Assembly: GCA_006937955.1 (NCBI GenBank)
Contig: SSNP01000035.1
Location: forward strand, 868,001 to 932,000
DNA: 64,000 nucleotides
Direction: 5' to 3'
Origin: Pachypanchax playfairii
Taxonomy: Eukaryota; Chordata; Actinopteri; Cyprinodontiformes; Aplocheilidae
Part shown: positions 38,600-50,553 of the stretch, one piece after another
Layout: the number at the start of each line of letters is the position of its first letter
Numbering within the stretch: position 1 is the stretch's first letter
Notes under the pieces: model-generated
Told to the model about the DNA's origin: nothing
Seen by the model: only the letters and a program-made list of their open reading frames with translations
The model's database searches: none
Position numbers and translations under genes: made by a program

Positions 38600-39270
38600 T
38601 GTTGATAATTAATTGTGTGAATTGCAGACAGGACACGTCGTTGTTCGTGCTTCTCCAATTTTATTGTAAGTCTGCGGAGTGAGATATTGGATCACTGATG
38701 CCAGAGTGTCTGAAAGCACTCAACCAACAAACACTGGACAGTTGGTGCTTTTATAAACCTTGGGTCAACCTTTGGACCATCACACCACTTTACATTATAT
38801 CAGCACTGTGACCTCCAACAGTCACAACCAACTCCACTGTCAACCCAGGACAGATGTCCCAGGTCAAATAGTTACATCACTGCCTGGTACTTTCTGACCA
38901 AAACATTTCCTAGAATTGAGCTTGTGCTGGAGTTTAACCAGAGGTCATTTATGAACTTTTTACACTACAACACTAGAAATGAGCTTGACTTGGGCCTGAC
39001 GCCGCAAGCTCCCACAGTACCCCTCACAGAATGCCATGAGGCACAAATCCACAACACACATGTGAACTTATATGAACCAAACTCCCATGGTCTCCTCAGC
39101 AAACCAGCAAGAGTAAAGATCTGGTTCACTGTTTCACAACCCATAAAATAACACCTCCTTGAATGCAAGATTCCCCTCAGTCTCCCATGCAACATTGAAG
39201 AGGTGTGTGGAAGAAGACCCCAAAAACTGTCTGTTTCCCTCAAGGCCTGGGAAAACACAATGACATAACA
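38600..39270 (-). mobile_element. LTR-like segment, possible solo LTR
   Basis: Read on the minus strand, a segment of about 670 bp starts 'tgttatgtcattgtg' and ends 'cacaattaattatcaaca', a TGTT...AACA inverted terminus. It contains a TATAAAAG box (plus-strand 38749-38756) followed about 85 bp downstream by an AATAAA signal (38660-38665), the U3-R-U5 order of an LTR. The segment is clearly less AT-rich than its flanks. No target-site duplication is visible ('tctac' versus 'acctc'), and there is no gag, pol or primer-binding site nearby. Boundaries and class are therefore uncertain; it could be another kind of interspersed repeat. Confidence 0.4.
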
Positions 39271-41230
39271 ACCTCTGAGATCATAGGGGCACTCAAAACC
39301 CTTCTTAAACTATAAGTGGTGATTCAGTGGAGATCATACATTAATGACAGTGAAAACAAAGCTTCCATCTTTGTTTTCTTTTTTTAATCCATTTGGGGAA
39401 ATAAAATTCAAGTTTACCTTTTTATTAAAAAAAATCCTGCATTTTTTTATATTTGTTAACTATTAAATACATGTAGTGCTTGCTTCAGTAAGATATACGG
39501 ACTCAAAATAGCCTATAAATCTAATTTTGACAGAACTTTTTAGCTTTTGGACATGTAGTTATTAGGGGTGAGCAATTTAAGCATAACACTTCAAATTCGA
39601 GAGTAAATATTTAAAGTAAACTGTTCATTTCACTCTTCACATTGAGTTAACATGACAAAAATGTGTCACCACAACAACAAACTATTTCTTACTTTGCAAA
39701 AAGGACCACTGGATGAATCACACAATTTTATCTCAGCTAATTTGGTGATATTTATGTTGCATCTTCATCTGTGAAATGAATGAATCAGTGTAGGGTGATG
39801 CACACGTATTCTGGCAGCAAAAGTGTAGCTCATCCATGGCTGTAGTTTCCACTTTGTAATCCTTTCAAAATAAAATTACGAAGACAGAAACTAGGATTAT
39901 ATCTAGTTTTTTTGGGGGGTGAGGTGTACAGAAAAATGCACCCATGTGGAAATTGGACTATTTGACTTCACAGGACATAATTGTTGCCTAAATTTACTAG
40001 AGCAGTTTATTTCTAACAAATATATCTATAAGCATGTTAATCAAAGTTTGGCCTCTGCTGAACATGCAACCAAATATTGAGAGTTTTTTTTTTTTAATAT
40101 CTTTTCAATGTGGGTTTGTGAAATCAGACACAATGAATTGAAATTTTGCCTGTCAACGATAAATTTCCTCATTTCACGTTTTAAATTTAGAGACCTTGTT
40201 TGACTTCTTTTATATTTTAGATCTGAGGTTGAGAACTGGTTACTATGAAAGCTACGATATGAGTCACATCATTTTTATTCTTGTCAAACCACTCATTGTC
40301 GACTCATGTCCGTGTTGGAAGCATTGTTATCTGTACTCTAATAGGAAACAACTTTCATTTCAATAGAGATGTTTCATCCCAGGATGAACCCTCTAACTGC
40401 GGCTTTGTTATTGCAGAAACATTCAAGAGGGAGGAAAATAAAGTGCGTGAACAATGTTAAGACCTATATAAAAAAAAAAAAACGAAGGACAAAAAGGAGC
40501 TTTTGGACCATCAGCAACACATCAGATCAAATATGAGCCAGAAACATCAGTCTGTTTCACTGCAACTCTTCTAATATCCAGTAATGTTTACATACTGAAG
40601 CAGAAATAAATAATATTAATAAAATCGCAGCATCATGCTCAGATCTGCTCACTACCGCAGATGAATCACAACAGATCTATGAACAACAAGGGTCCCGTGA
40701 GAGCAGTAGGTGTGTGGGCACACAATAACGATGACAAGTGAAAAAATACAGAATAAGTCTGCCCTCCTACACAGAGAATTTCTACTGGCACATAATCCAG
40801 TAAAATGGTAAAAAAGACACAAAGTAACACACAAATGTACGCTTTAGTTTACACAAATGTCTTCAGCTAGATTTAGCCTTTCTGCAGGAAGAAATCAGTA
40901 GTTTTTTCCTTCATTCTTTCTAGATTATTTTTGTCTCATCATTCCAGATTCAACTATGAGTTTTTGCACAGATAGAAGCTTGAGCTGATCTAAAGTAACT
41001 ACCCAGTACTCAAATTACAGAGACACCAAAGTAATGACTATCAATGTTCCAGTAGTATTTTATGGAGGAGTGCATTAATGTAACTTTTAGAAATGCTCTC
41101 TGTTAGAGGTATAAATTCCATGCTTAAGACATATTTATAAGGCTACATACTTTCCTAAGTGGTGAGATTGTATTTCAAAATCCTTTGTTAAATAGTTCTT
41201 GCTCCATTGGTGTGGGTCTGTTATGTGGAA
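39271..41230. other. Unassigned AT-rich non-coding stretch
   Basis: Poly-T at about 40085-40096 and poly-A at about 40471-40482; no gene or recognised element. Confidence 0.5.
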
Positions 41231-41790
41231 CACTCTCAGAAATAGAGGTACGAGACAAGGACATTTTTGTACCTATAGGTAAATTGTTTTAAAATGTTCC
41301 CTTAAAAGTACAATATTGGTCTTTAAAAGGCCAGAAATGCCCCTTAGAGTGTTTAAATTGATATAAAGTACAAATTTGTACCATTTCAACTGCACCTGCA
41401 AGCCTGGCCAAGGCTGGTTAATCTCCAATAATGTATACCCTTCTTGTCGCTAGGGGTGTACCCTGTAGTCCAGGTCCATTTTTGTACCTAATGAAGTTGT
41501 TCCACTAAAACAGTAAAATTATGCCACATTTTGAAGTCTTAAACCAAAATTCTGAAACATAATATTGAAAATGATGGAAGAAACGTAATAAAATAGAGAT
41601 TAACCAGCTTTGGCCAGGGTTGCAGGTGCAGTTAAAATGGTACAAATTTATACTTTATATCAATTTGAACACTCAAAGGGGCATTTCCGACCCTTTAAAG
41701 ACCAATATTGTACTTTTAAGGGAACATTTTAAAACAATTTACCTATAGGTACAAAAATGTTCTTGTCTCGTACCTCTATTTCTGAGAGTG
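41231..41790. mobile_element. Foldback element (MITE) with ~196-bp terminal inverted repeats
   Basis: Left arm 41231-41427 (starts 'cactctcagaaatagaggta') and right arm 41595-41790 (ends 'tacctctatttctgagagtg') are reverse complements along their whole length, with roughly a dozen differences by eye. The central 167 bp is not part of the arms. Each arm repeats short 'gtac/ggtac' words. The tetranucleotide GAAC occurs at both boundaries (if the ends are trimmed by one base), a candidate target-site duplication. There is no coding capacity; it must have been mobilised by a transposase elsewhere. I recall similar 'cactctcaga' ends in fish genomes but cannot assign a superfamily. The high arm identity suggests a fairly young insertion or arm homogenisation. 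Confidence 0.9.
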
Positions 41791-42844
41791 AACGATCTTT
41801 CAAATCAGTGGTTGAATACAACCCTATGCTTCATAACCAGTGTTTCACACATGTTGGTATGGTAAAAAACTGAATTACTGATTTGGTTTTAAAGGTAAAA
41901 ATAACCTGAACTGAACTCAAGTTATAGAAAGATCTATTGTTTAGTTTTTTTATTTTATAACTCATATGTAGGAGGTTAATGGGGTTGCAGGACAGGCCGT
42001 TGGGTGCAAGCCAGGAAAACGGAGCATATTTCCATCTTTACTTAAACCTTTTCAAAGCCTTTTTTAAGTGAACATAATGTTTTTGTTATACACAGGAAAA
42101 CAGCCACAGTATATGTGTATGGGTTATCAGTCTGCAACATGTCTGAACACTTTCTAAGCTGAATTTTATAACTGTCTGGAAAATATGCAAATAACACTGA
42201 TATATTGTGTTACACTCAGGAAAACAGAAAAGCATCAGCAAACGCAACAAGAACCAAAACATTATTTGTTAACCAAACGTGTGACTCTGAGATGATGGGA
42301 TGTTTGCACAAAACAGGCCTCAACATATAAATCCCCTGGACTCTAAAACACAAATTCCAGACAATTTGCTGCCTTACTGTGTGGGAATAAAAATTGATGG
42401 GCAACAGATTTTTCCTTTTGCATAAAACTCAGTGTGTGATGCTGATGTGTTCTTCAGACTTAACAAAGAACAAAAACCAACAGTTATCACTCTCTTACCT
42501 CTAGTATATCAAAAAGGTGGACAACTTTCTTGCTTAAACAGAAAATGCCTTTAGGAAAATTATTTTTAAAGAAAACACATTATAATTGACCAGCCTCAAA
42601 AAATATTTAAAAGGGAATGCATTTGCACCACTCAAGAATAAAACAGCACACTGTGTTTGGCAAAGAACTACCGGTAGAATAACACTGAAACATTTTATAC
42701 TGTGAATTACATGCAACTGCCTATTTTTTCTGCTTTAATACTTTAGTATTTAGGCAAATCTTACTGGGACCACTAGATGGTCTTTAATGTTTCATAAGGC
42801 CTGTTCTTGAAATTTAAATCTACCTGTGTAACCTAATTTTTTAT
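41791..42844. other. Unassigned AT-rich non-coding stretch
   Basis: No gene or recognised element is visible. Confidence 0.5.
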
Positions 42845-42968
42845 TCATTCATTTTTATACCTGTTTGATTCCCTGCAAAGCTGCAGGGAGCTGCTGTCTA
42901 TCTCCATCAGAGGCGAGGTTTATTCTGGACAGGTTATCTGTCCATCTCAGGCCCGGTCCATCTGTGTG
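42845..42968 (-). mobile_element. SINE 3'-tail fragment, minus strand (part 1 of a split copy)
   Basis: Reverse-oriented tail words: 'ttcattcatttttatacctg', 'gcagggagctgctgtctatc', 'tccatcagaggcgagg', 'attctggacaggttatctg', 'tccatctcaggcccgg'. The family normally continues within about 30 bp into the block that is instead found at 43452. Confidence 0.6.
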
Positions 42969-43451
42969 TTCTGCAAACTTTGGTGATAATCTGAAAGTGC
43001 CAACATGGAATAATTCGTCAAAGTTTATCCTGTTACATCTTCGATCCCCCTTGGACGGTAGTGACAGAACTAAAATGTCCATTTTCTAAACGAGGGAGCC
43101 AGGATCACAAAACAAGTATGACATAGTGATTACATGTAATCTGTGCTAAGAGCCTGCTGCCAGATTTGAATATACAAACGACCAGAAAGGAAATGATTTC
43201 TGAGAAAAGTGAAGCAAAATCTGATGCAGGAGAAAGATTCCCAACAACTTCACCTGTACTTAAAGTAAGCAACCCGCAAGAGAATCATGACACAGAGCTC
43301 ATTCATCACCAGTGTGAATCGAATGAAATAACTGACACACACTTTATGTGTACTGCTCTTCACAATGCAGTTGAGTTGTTCACCACACCTCTGATTCTCA
43401 GCTGTGTGTTTTGAAAGCACACAGTGTTTATCTTGCCTTGATGGAAGTGAC
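42969..43451. other. Candidate insertion splitting a SINE
   Basis: About 480 bp of unrecognised DNA lies between the two SINE halves. A 12-bp near-direct repeat flanks most of it ('ctgtgtgttctg' at 42962-42973 and 'ctgtgtgttttg' at 43402-43413) and could be a target-site duplication. The inserted DNA has no terminal inverted repeats, poly-A or coding domain that I can see. Confidence 0.35.
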
Positions 43452-43669
43452 GACTCACACCCACATTTCCACTATAGGGTTAATTAAGAATCTCTAAATA
43501 TCCTAGCAGGTAGGTTTTTGGTCTGTGGCAGGAAACCAAAAATATTCAGTGAAAACTCATACAAGCACTGGGAGAACAAGCCAACTCCATGTAAAAAGGC
43601 ACCTGCTGGGGGTCCAACCCAGATCTACTTTCTGTGAGGCAACAGATTTAACCAGCTGTGCCATTCGAC
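43452..43669 (-). mobile_element. SINE head and middle, minus strand (part 2 of a split copy)
   Basis: Reverse-oriented body and head: 'ctatagggttaattaagaat', 'cctagcaggtaggtttttgg', 'tctgtggcaggaaacc', 'agccaactccatgtaaaaag', 'gtccaacccagatctact', 'gtgaggcaacagatttaacc', 'agctgtgcc'. The tRNA-like head lies at the right end. Together with 42845-42968 it accounts for nearly a whole SINE. Confidence 0.7.
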
Positions 43670-43976
43670 TTATCTTAAACTTTGTCTGTTAGTGTAGCCT
43701 TGTTTACAACTTTCACAATTTCAAGCAAACCTGATTTCACAAATAAATATAGTATAACAATGAAATCACAGATGTTTTTAAACAGCAAATACTATTTTCA
43801 TTGGATTTAAATTGGTTTTGTTTCCAAGGTTATATATACTGGCCACCTTTTTAAGCAGTGCTATGTTCCTGTCACATCGCTGACTGCTGAAATAGTCTGT
43901 TCAGACAGAGGATTGGTCGAGAGTGTGAATGTGTGTCTGAACTCGCTGAGTGAGTGCGTAAGCAAGTGTGAGAGGA

Positions 43977-44957
43977 AGGATGAATGGGGGGAATGGTGCA
44001 GATAATAGGTGGCTCTATCTGGAGGTGAGAGACAAGGAGGTGTAGAGGGAAGTGAAAGAGGATAGATGGATGGACTGGAGCAGCAGGATAAGTGTAGATA
44101 ATGGTTGGACATAATATCCGGCAGACAGAATAGAGAATAGAGTGACAGAAAGAAGGGAAAAAGAGAACTGAAACAACATGTTAAAGGAGGTAAAGCAAGG
44201 AGGAATGTAAAGGAGGAAAAGTTGTGTTGAGGAAGACTGGAGACATCAGGCAAAGAGATGGAGATGTGTGCTTGAGAAGAACAAAATATGTTAGATAATG
44301 GGCTGCATCTAAAGTTAGGTAAGAGGATAATTATTGAAAATCAAAGGGATGAAATGTCAAAAAGTAACTAACTGCTACATTGCACAATTTGAACTACCAT
44401 CTAATTTTGGTCTAAATTTTTACTTCCTGTTATGACCTGTTGACCTAAGACTTCTATCGTGTTGCTTTTAGTTGAATAATAGTGTCACTAAAACTGACTG
44501 AAACATATGTTTTGTCCATGACAGATAATTCAACTTAGATGGAGTTTACTGTATCTAGAGTAGAGAATAGGCTTCATCTAATATCTGAAAGAGAAGGGAG
44601 GGAAGGGGAAAGAATGGAGACAGGAAGAGATGGATGTATTGATAGAGAGGACTGGAGGGATGAATGTAAAATATGGTTCGACGTGATGTCTGGCGACGGG
44701 AAGGAGAGAAGTGCTGGAGAGAGTCAGCAGCAGGGAGAGAAACAGAGGAACTGAACATAAATGATGAGATAGGTCTAATGTGTGGAGGAGTAGCAAAGGA
44801 CATGGGAGAGTAGAAAGGGGGGGGTGGATGGATGGTGGGAAAGAGTGCAAGGATGGATGTGGTGAAGAGGGGGAGACTGAGAGGGAGAGATGGATAGATG
44901 GACAGTAGAGGAATGAGTGCAGATAATGGCTAAACCTAATGTCTGGAGGGCAGACAT
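43977..44957. repeat. Decayed purine-rich tandem array (minisatellite-like)
   Basis: The + strand is rich in GA/GGA, but a recurring core is visible: a 'gatggat' region, then a 'gcagataatgg' type word, then 'taatgtctggagg' or a variant. I see it at about 43995, 44092, 44290, 44665, 44763 and 44917, for example 'gtgtagataatggttggac' at 44092 and 'gtgcagataatggctaaacc' at 44917. Several spacings are near 98 bp or twice that. Copies differ heavily. The minus-strand frames here (130 and 127 codons) are proline/serine/leucine-rich artefacts. Confidence 0.5.
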
Positions 44958-44960
44958 CCA

Positions 44961-47890
44961 TCTGACTGACCGAATTATAGTCAGGCTCACTTTCTGCCGA
45001 CTAATTACTGGAACACAGGATCCCCTCTCTCTTTCTCTACTCGTGGCTTTGTGTTTCTTTCTGTTTCAGCACTCAGGCTGAATGTGAAAGCTTATGAGAG
45101 AGAAGGATGCCCATGCTGGTAACATTACTCTCTGCACAGCTTGTTCACCTGCCCTCTTTTGCCCTTGTTAGAACCAAACACCACATACCTTACTTATCCA
45201 GCATTTGGTTTCTAAAGCAAGTTCAGTCTTCTCCCTGCTAACCTTTTCACTCATTTCTTTGTTTTTTCCTCTATCTGTCCCTTAGTCAACATTTTCAAGC
45301 CTAAAAGTAAAACAACAATCTTTAACTCTTCCATGTATTTTCTGAGAACATGTTTAAAAGGGTGAGTAAATGATATAACCACAATCTACAAATATTTATA
45401 GCACCATTATCATGCATTCAGGGCCTCGCTGTTGTGTTGCAATAATTTAGAACTATCTTGAAAGATTTACAAGAGAAATTTTCTCTCAAAATTGTTACAG
45501 AGATTTTATGGACAACAGTAACTCTTTTATAATCCCTCTCAATTTTGTTTTTGTGAAACAAAAGTGATTGAAATATGAAAGAATTATGGGAAAGGCTGAT
45601 GACCTATAAAACTAAATTGTGCCTATGAAGAAACAAACAAAGTGTGACATTAAGGACAGAATTGTAAAATACAAACAAAAATATTGCTGCAAAAAGTGCT
45701 GCAATTCATTCAGTTCTGACATCTGCACACATAACTTGAGTACCAATTCATTGGGATTATAACTCACAATTTATTTTTAGTTTTTTTGCAATGTTGTATG
45801 TTAAACTAGTCACCGACAGTCACTGTCCGGTGAGATACAGACTTTATCTGTGCAAGGAGCACTAGATGGATTCTTCACACTGAAGTCTTTGTAATACTAT
45901 AGCAGACAGTGAATGACTTGTGGGGTAGTAGCACTAGCAAGCATAGGTTCAGGAATAGAGTGAGCCATGTGTAAGGTTAGTCAGGCATAAAAGAGAAGCT
46001 GATGTAAGATGGACAAGGGCATGTGTTGCTTGCTGCATCTTGTTCAACTCAGTTGCTTGATTAAACAATTCCTTTGATGAAAGTCTTCCATCTCTCGGCC
46101 TTCTGTGAAGGTGTATAAGCATCCCAAGAACAATCATTTCACAAATATTTTGTTTGACTACATGTTGATCAAAGGGACATACAATATTATAATGGTGACA
46201 TTATTCATTTAATTCTGAAACACTGAATCAGTCTGTTAAGATGCAACATATTACATACATGCATATATTCTACATGTTTTTTACAGTTTTACTATTTTGT
46301 ATTTTCTTGCTTTGTGGAAAAATCCCACCTTTAGCATCCCTGAATCTCTTGTTAGAGTGAGATTTATGGTCAGGAACTGCTTAGGGATTCAGTTTACATC
46401 GTTCTGGGGCTTATCAAACCAATTTTCTTTTGTTCCCTCCAGAAGCAGTGATTATCTTCCTGAAAGATTGAACATATTCTCTCACTCAACACATTTAACA
46501 TGCAGTCAAAGATGTCCACTGTAGCTTAACCATGCCATGAAAACACAACCCACATGGGAGAGGAGCTGCGGCAGAGACTGTTCTGCTTCTTAAGCACCGT
46601 GTGAATGATGACACATGATTTTCTTTGCACAGTAGATCATTATCCACACTGTCATTCAGCATCACTTGTCTTAAAGAACATTTCAGGTGCAATAAGATGA
46701 TTATGAAATCTTTTTTTTTTGCCTTACAACAAGAAAATGTAGTTTGGCGTCTTTACACAAATGTTTTAAGCTGTTCTTTTGTTTTTTTGAGATTTGTCTA
46801 ATGTACTTCTTAGTTGGTCCTGCTTAAGTACCTGTTTGCTTGCAGCATTATTTGTACTTTACAAACATCGTGGCATCTTTTTTTCAGTCTTTTCATCAGT
46901 GACAGATTTTTAAATTGAAATGACTAGCATTTTTCTTGTTTCTTGCATCAACAAGCTCACAGTTATCCATCTTGCTGTGTGTTGCCCTGCATCAAAGAAG
47001 TGCATGTCCTCAGTTCTAATATAAGTGCTTTTGTTGCCATGATTTAAGGTAGAACTTAACTCATTTAAATGAGAACAGAAGGTCAAAAGTATCTAATAAT
47101 CATCAGAGGCAAAGCCATTTTATGAGCTCACAGATCTATTGCAACTGATCATTTTAATGATCAGTCATGCTCTTTGGGGATTTGTGAATTCTCTTTCTTT
47201 CTTTTTTCTGTCTTTAGTTGTTTTATGGTGGTTTAAAATTACACAAGATGAGACTGTGTCCTATGGAGTGAGCATAAAAGTCCAACTGTATGTTTGATTG
47301 CTGATCTCTGCATGAGACTCTGTGTTCATACAGATCATTTTCCATATGTTCTGAATAGTAAAAACTAATGAATGCTTAATATTAGAGTTTGCATTTAATA
47401 TGAAGGCTTTCAACATTCTGTATAAGAAAATCTAAAAATGTGTAAAATATGAATCTGTCAGTATTTATGTTTCAGTTTCTTACTTGCAAATCAAAAAAAT
47501 ACATATATATCTAAACAATAAAAATAACATATAATGATATTTATCGTGATATAAAAATCCACACATTTTATCAAAAATCTCAAGAATCATATTTATTCTA
47601 CTATGCTGATTTTATCCTAAACTGACATAGTGATCTGGCGACTAGTGAAAATCTATAGACAATAACATCAGTTGTCTAAAAATATATATTTATTTTGATT
47701 TATCACAGCTTAGGATGAGTGATGTATCAATCCAGTTTGGCACCTAAACAAAAATCTACATTTATTTATAAGATAATAACAGTGTTATTAAGATGTGTAA
47801 ACTGTTTTATACTAACATTAAAATTCTAGGAGTTATTTCCTGAGAGATATTGTATTCTTTCTGAAATTTTATTATCTATAAAGTATAATT
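44961..47890. other. Unassigned AT-rich non-coding stretch
   Basis: A small CT-rich acceptor-like stretch at about 45020-45070 and an imperfect hairpin at 45810-45833; otherwise no gene or recognised repeat. Confidence 0.5.
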
Positions 47891-48095
47891 ACCTCTGCCA
47901 AGGAGGCGATGTTTTCACCAGGGTTTCTTTGTTTGTTTGATTTTTAGCAAGATGAAAAAAGTCTGGCTGGATTTTGATTAAATATTTTAGTAAAGGTCAG
48001 AAATGGCCCACAGAAGAAGTGACTAGATTTTGTGGTCTGGCTCACCATCCAGGAATCTTTTTAAGGGTTCGCCATTATTGTGAGATTGAGCTGTT
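47891..48095 (+). mobile_element. Common vertebrate/fish interspersed repeat fragment
   Basis: The order 'acctctgccaaggaggcgat', 'gttttcaccagggtttcttt', 'gtttgtttg...agcaaga', 'atggcccacagaag', 'gattttgtggtctggctc', 'catccaggaatcttttt' matches a widespread repeat I know from fish and other vertebrates. I cannot give its family name with confidence. No coding content. Confidence 0.6.
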
Positions 48096-48302
48096 TTTAA
48101 CATATTTGCATGTAATTCCATAATAAAGGTGCTCAGTAAAAAATTAGGTTCATTTTTGGTGTAAATCACAATATCTGAGAACTGAGGTGAATGACTGAGG
48201 TCTGCGTTGTTCCAGTGCTTTTCTAGTTTATATAATGGGTCGGTTCCCAGTTTTGTTTGTCATTACCAAAACAATATCAAACAATCATGTAAAGTTTGGT
48301 AC

Positions 48303-48984
48303 TTAAAGCAGTACAAAATAACTTTTAAAAGTTTAAGCTATTGTTTTGAAACTTGTCTAAGTGGATACTCACCGAAAAAACATGTTCAGCTTCATATTAG
48401 ACACTCTGGACGCCTCTTGTCCCCCTATATTACACTTAATAACTTAATTCAGGTCGCAGCCGGAAGTGGTGTTCTGATGATTTATGCTGCCCCCTTGAAA
48501 AATGTTGCCATAGTATGAATTTACAACGTATTTCATAGTGAAATATCGTTAGAAGTTTATACAGTTTTCTTTTTTATGGTAAGTGTGTCCTGTTAATTAT
48601 TTAAACATATTTTTATGATCCTTCGCTGATATTTTCTATATAAAAGCCCTCTGGGTCCTTATCGGCCATTGTTGGGTCCTTCTCCTCTGGGTGTGTTCAA
48701 ACATTTGCCTGTCGCTCTGACAATGCAAATTAAGTACAAATAACATCATATTTAGTGTTCCTGTCCTGGAAGAATTTATTTGATAGGTAAAATGTATTTA
48801 TGGAAAAATATAGAAACAAAAAATAAACAAAATATCTGTTTATTCAAGTCAAGATTGTGGAACGGCACATGTGCAGAACGAATCTGTAGCACATCTCAAC
48901 AGGTAGCATATTTCTACAGAACACCGGTTCCAGCAATGGCTGTCTGAGACATGGCTGCGGAAAAGTTGTTTAGTACTGCTTTAA
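48303..48984. mobile_element. TTAA-flanked MITE (piggyBac-like target duplication)
   Basis: TTAA at 48303-48306 and at 48981-48984 flank a 674-bp element. Its termini 48307-48326 ('agcagtacaaaataactttt') and 48961-48980 are reverse complements at 18 of 20 positions. A TTAA duplication is the hallmark of piggyBac-type insertion, although the AGCAG terminus is not the usual CCC start. The interior has no transposase. It includes GC-richer pieces ('gtcgcagccggaagtggtg', 'acaccggttccagcaatgg') common in expressed-repeat families. The 103-codon frame at 48207-48518 enters it and is not a gene. Confidence 0.65.
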
Positions 48985-50479
48985 TAAATGATCTTGGAAA
49001 CTTGAAGGACTACGGAACCTTGCACTGATTGGACATTTGAACAACAGCTGACAGCAAACAAAACAATTCGGAAACATTAAAAAGAAAAACAACAAAATGC
49101 TGAGATTGTGTGACAAGTCTGGAACAGAGCTAGCTGGAGGCATTTATGTAATAATGTCAATGACAAAATGCAAAACCGAAGTATTTGTATTTGTGAGTTC
49201 AAGCATTTGGGTGTCATTGTGATTATTATGCAGATATGAGATCCACGTCCTAAAGCTCCGATCTCTGTTTTATTTTTCAGTTCATCATCATGTTGCTGCA
49301 ATTAGGTTTGCCACCCCATGCTGTTTTTGTCTAGGTTTGTGTGTGTGTGTGTCTGTGTGTATATGGGTGTGAGAAATAAAGATAATTAAATCAGCTTCAT
49401 GTTTCTACCTGTGGCTGTGTGTATATGCGGTAATTAAATCTTTTTCTCTGTATATCTGAAGGAACATAGATATGAGGCTTAGCAGCAGAGTGATTTACTG
49501 TGACATAATGAAACACATACTGTGCGTGTGTGTGTGTGTGCTCGTGTGCTGGAGTTAGAGTTTGGGTTAAAGGAAGCCTGATTACTAATTTTATTTTCTA
49601 AAATATATTCTGGCTACTGTACTCTTTATGATGAATAAAAAAAATACTTGAATAAATGTAATTGGAAGATTAAGATTTTATAAAAGTAATAAGTGGAAAA
49701 ATGAAAAAGTGTAAAAGATAACATTTTTCTCTATTACTTTGTTGAATTAATCACGTGAGAGAAAATTATTCTGTTGGTATAATAATCAGTCTAAAATCCA
49801 AAGAACACTGAAATGATTTTTAAGCAGCTTCATCGGAAACGTTTTACCTAAATGTTCACACGTGCATGAGTCCCTCTTCATCTCTTCTGTGGCCTTTATC
49901 TCCTCACATGTTTATGTTTGTGCTCAAGTACTGAGTTAATTTAAAACCCCCTCTTCTCAATCATCCTATCAGCATGTCTATTAGAAACCTAATGGCAGTT
50001 TAATAGCTCTGACAGCATGTCGGAGGCAGGTATCGCAACAAGGAGGACAAACCCATGGCACAAACTCATTGTCTCGGTTTTAGAATCATTACAGTCCAAG
50101 TATCGGACAAGATTGTTTGTTTTGTGTCTAATTTATTCAAACAGGAAGTGGCATTAGGTTAACACTCTCCTCTCAGAGGCCCATCATGAGGTTAATTTTT
50201 TGCTTGGGGCATAAAAGACTTGCTTTCACCTCTAAAGTGTTATGTTTGTGAATGATCTGCACATTGACATACCGGTATATGCAAAGATTGACAAAACTGT
50301 TCTGTCTACTTTCTTGCTGAAAAGCGAAGACATCCCTTCATGCACTCACACAATAATGTTTTTTAAAGTACCAAACTGCTAACTATACAAATTAAAGATC
50401 ATAAAAATTAATATTTACACAAACAGCCATATGGTAAGAAAACAGCTAATTAAAAGACCTTTGTCTGGACTTCTACTTT
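48985..50479. other. Unassigned stretch with short GT runs
   Basis: GT runs at about 49337-49352 and 49525-49540; no gene or recognised element. Confidence 0.5.
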
Positions 50480-50553
50480 CTACCTCGTGAAAGCTGGAAC
50501 AGGCTTCAGCGTCTCTTGTGTCCCTGAACAGGACAAAGTGAGGATGAAAAGTG
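50480..50553 (+). mobile_element. SINE/LINE tail scrap
   Basis: 'acctcgtgaaagctggaac', 'aggcttcagc', 'ccctgaacaggacaaagtg' and 'aggatgaa' match the last ~70 bp of the fish SINE/LINE tail. Short and diverged. Confidence 0.4.

Noticed and set aside
45810..45833. Small imperfect hairpin 'tcaccgacagt...actgtccggtga'
   Set aside because: Short stem with a bulge; such hairpins are expected by chance at this window size.
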